A stretch of 64,000 nt of DNA, taken from contig QZCP01000195.1 in the NCBI GenBank assembly GCA_003956705.1, positions 17,047 to 81,046 on the forward strand, read 5' to 3'. Shown here one piece after another: positions 62,524-64,000 of this stretch. The translations under genes were made by a program, and so were the position numbers. Under the pieces are notes generated by a model. It searched no databases and was not told where the DNA came from. It saw only the letters and a list, made by a program, of their open reading frames with translations. This stretch comes from Brevipalpus yothersi. Lineage: Eukaryota; Arthropoda; Arachnida; Trombidiformes; Tenuipalpidae. Each line of letters opens with the position of its first letter. Position 1 is the stretch's first letter.

Positions 62524-63834
62524 ATGACTCAACTACCAGAAAGGGACAATACACTCTTCCAGAACGAGATAATCACCAATAATCCATTTTTATGGCTTTC
62601 TCTCAAGCCCTCGAGGCTTCGAAGTTTTAACTCATTTGTTTTCATCTCTATCAACTCTTTTTTTGCTTGTTCCGTCATAATTATGACTTCTCGCTATTTA
62701 TCAGCTCGACTTGGACTTCCTCGGTTTCCCACTTCAATTGCTTTTCTAATACTTGTAACATCCATATTTGTCTCTGTGAACATTTTTTTCCTTCATCGAT
62801 TCGATTTTTACAAAATAATTCGAGATCTAGATGATAATTGGGCCAAGATTGCGGCTTCAATTGATCCTACCATCATGCCACTAATCAGAAAGTATCAAAA
62901 ACGTCAAATCATTTTGTGTAATTTTTTCATGATAGCGATGATTCTCTTGCGGCTACCATTTGTAGTTCGAGGCTTGATATATAATCAAAATTCGATCGCA
63001 AGAGCTGTTTGGATCTTCAGTTTTCTGGCCATCTGCTCTGCTGCCTGGTCCAGAGCATCGATCATGTACATGCTGTTCACATGCTGTTCGTTCATAAAAA
63101 TTGCCTTCTATGGTGTTGCTGATCGGGTTAAGGAGCTGCATAGTGATGAGAAAAAATTTTCCCTCACTAATCTTGAGGCTTGCCGTTTTGTGCACTCAAT
63201 AGGTATTGATATGGTGCGAAGTTGTAATGGAGTGTGGAAATATTATATTCCTATTTTCACACTTTATCAAGCAGCCTCAATCATCCTATTAGTCTACGTT
63301 TTATTGGCGGTTGAGAAAACCTATGGTACATCATACCAACTCAAATTTGACTTTATCAAAGTAATTGCGAGTGTTTGCCTAGTGGAGAGTATATTTGTTC
63401 TATCTGTGGTTTTTTTCTTCGTCATCGAAATCAACATGGAAGCCAACAAAGCTTATCATGACATTTATAAACTAAGTATTGGTAACAGAGACGATGATAT
63501 GAAGTACGAGGTAGGTCGAGTCCACTCTTTATACTTTCAAGGAAACCACTGCATAAAGGGAAATCACTTTATCACCTTCAATGCATATTTTTTGCTGGAA
63601 GTTAGAAATTATTCAGGCAAATCGACTCATTATTCATCCTCAATACACTTATTTCACTACTTAATTATGTGTTATTGATTTCAGGTGATACTTTTTCTTG
63701 ATCGATTGAAGTACAAAGATGTTGGTTTCTCTTTCATGAATACCTCTGTAATAACACCCCGAATAATATGGACATTGTTAACAGCGATCAGTACATGCAT
63801 CGTTGCTTTACCCTCCTTCAACGAAGAAGGATAG
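62524..63834 (+). CDS. Gustatory-receptor-like seven-transmembrane chemoreceptor
   Basis: Exons 62524-63510 and 63685-63834; 378 aa. About seven hydrophobic helices separated by short charged loops, with a cytoplasmic-type N-terminus (NPFLWLSLKPSRLRSFNSF) before TM1. The short second exon, at a phase-0 intron near the C-terminus, codes DRLKYKDVGFSFMNTSVITP followed by a last helix. This fits the final-exon layout of arthropod GRs, in which a loop FT..G.F.I..... leads into TM7 and ends near TY.VILxQF; here the end reads ALPSFNEEG. The canonical TYhhhhhQF motif is not clearly kept, so this is a divergent GR or GR-like protein. The ligand is unknown. Confidence 0.75.
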
Positions 63835-63953
63835 CAGGAAAGTTTCGATCAAACTTCTTTGTGTATCACCTCTTATAACTTTTCATCCCTCCTCACACGC
63901 AATAAACTTCTCAGCTGAACATTTTCTCAGAATTTTTGTATTCACTCTTGTTC

Positions 63954-63956
<3 letters not shown>

Positions 63957-64000
<44 letters not shown>
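63957..64000. repeat. (CT)n microsatellite at the window end
   Basis: At least 22 CT units running off the window. Confidence 0.98.

Noticed and set aside
1..64000. CRISPR arrays, tRNA genes, rRNA and intact transposons
   Set aside because: No direct repeats with spacers, no tRNA B-box with a foldable arm set, and no transposase, reverse transcriptase or long terminal repeats were seen.

Overview
This is an AT-rich animal nuclear genome window with split genes. Most introns are 60 to 100 bp, GT-AG splice sites are clean, and (CT)n/(GA)n microsatellites are dense. The gene set (two inward-rectifier K+ channels, a Cys-loop receptor, a gustatory-type receptor, ATG2, separase, mitochondrial GatA, a TRBP/PACT-like dsRNA-binding protein) indicates an arthropod. 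The compact layout would suit an acariform mite, but that species-level guess is inference. I rebuilt 19 protein-coding genes by matching splice phases; nearly every model closes in frame. Two assembly gaps (4270-4609 and 23619-23966) lie in or next to (CT)n/(GA)n arrays.

Layout. 1-3776 (+): 3' part of a carotenoid oxygenase. 5453-13171 (-): 16-exon Na-K-Cl cotransporter. 14107-16825 (-): FTSJ3/Spb1 rRNA methyltransferase. 17192-18976 (-): MFSD4-like transporter. 20124-21680 (+): single-exon DEAD-box helicase. 24846-26243 (+) and 39750-41225 (-): two intronless Kir channels. 27669-33126 (-): ATG2. 36295-38271 (+): AAAP amino-acid transporter. 44149-44807 (+): tiny single-pass membrane protein. 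44961-45674 (-): PTPMT1-like phosphatase. 46304-47210 (+): eIF3f. 47580-51989 (+): separase. 52447-53364 (+): unrecognised multi-pass membrane protein. 54427-54773 (+): small secreted Gly/Trp/His-rich peptide. 55247-56982 (+): GatA. 57589-59285 (+): Cys-loop receptor with a PAR anion-selectivity motif. 59962-60935 (+): DNAJC9. 61062-61888 (-): TRBP/PACT-like protein. 62524-63834 (+): gustatory-receptor-like protein.

There is no operon-like logic; these are mostly independent housekeeping, transport and neuronal genes. The strongest unusual signal is in the DNAJC9 homologue. DNAJC9 is known as a histone H3-H4 co-chaperone. Here a separate last exon adds a C-terminal tail that copies residues 6-17 of the histone H3 tail, with only K14 changed, and keeps the K9/S10/T11 modification cassette. 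Retention of the 80-bp intron before that exon would give an isoform without the mimic. Other points of interest are the predicted difference in rectification between the two Kir paralogues, the dsRNA-binding protein that keeps only dsRBD2- and dsRBD3-like domains, the secreted GWG peptide, and the bias of intronic (CT)n tracts to the sense strand.
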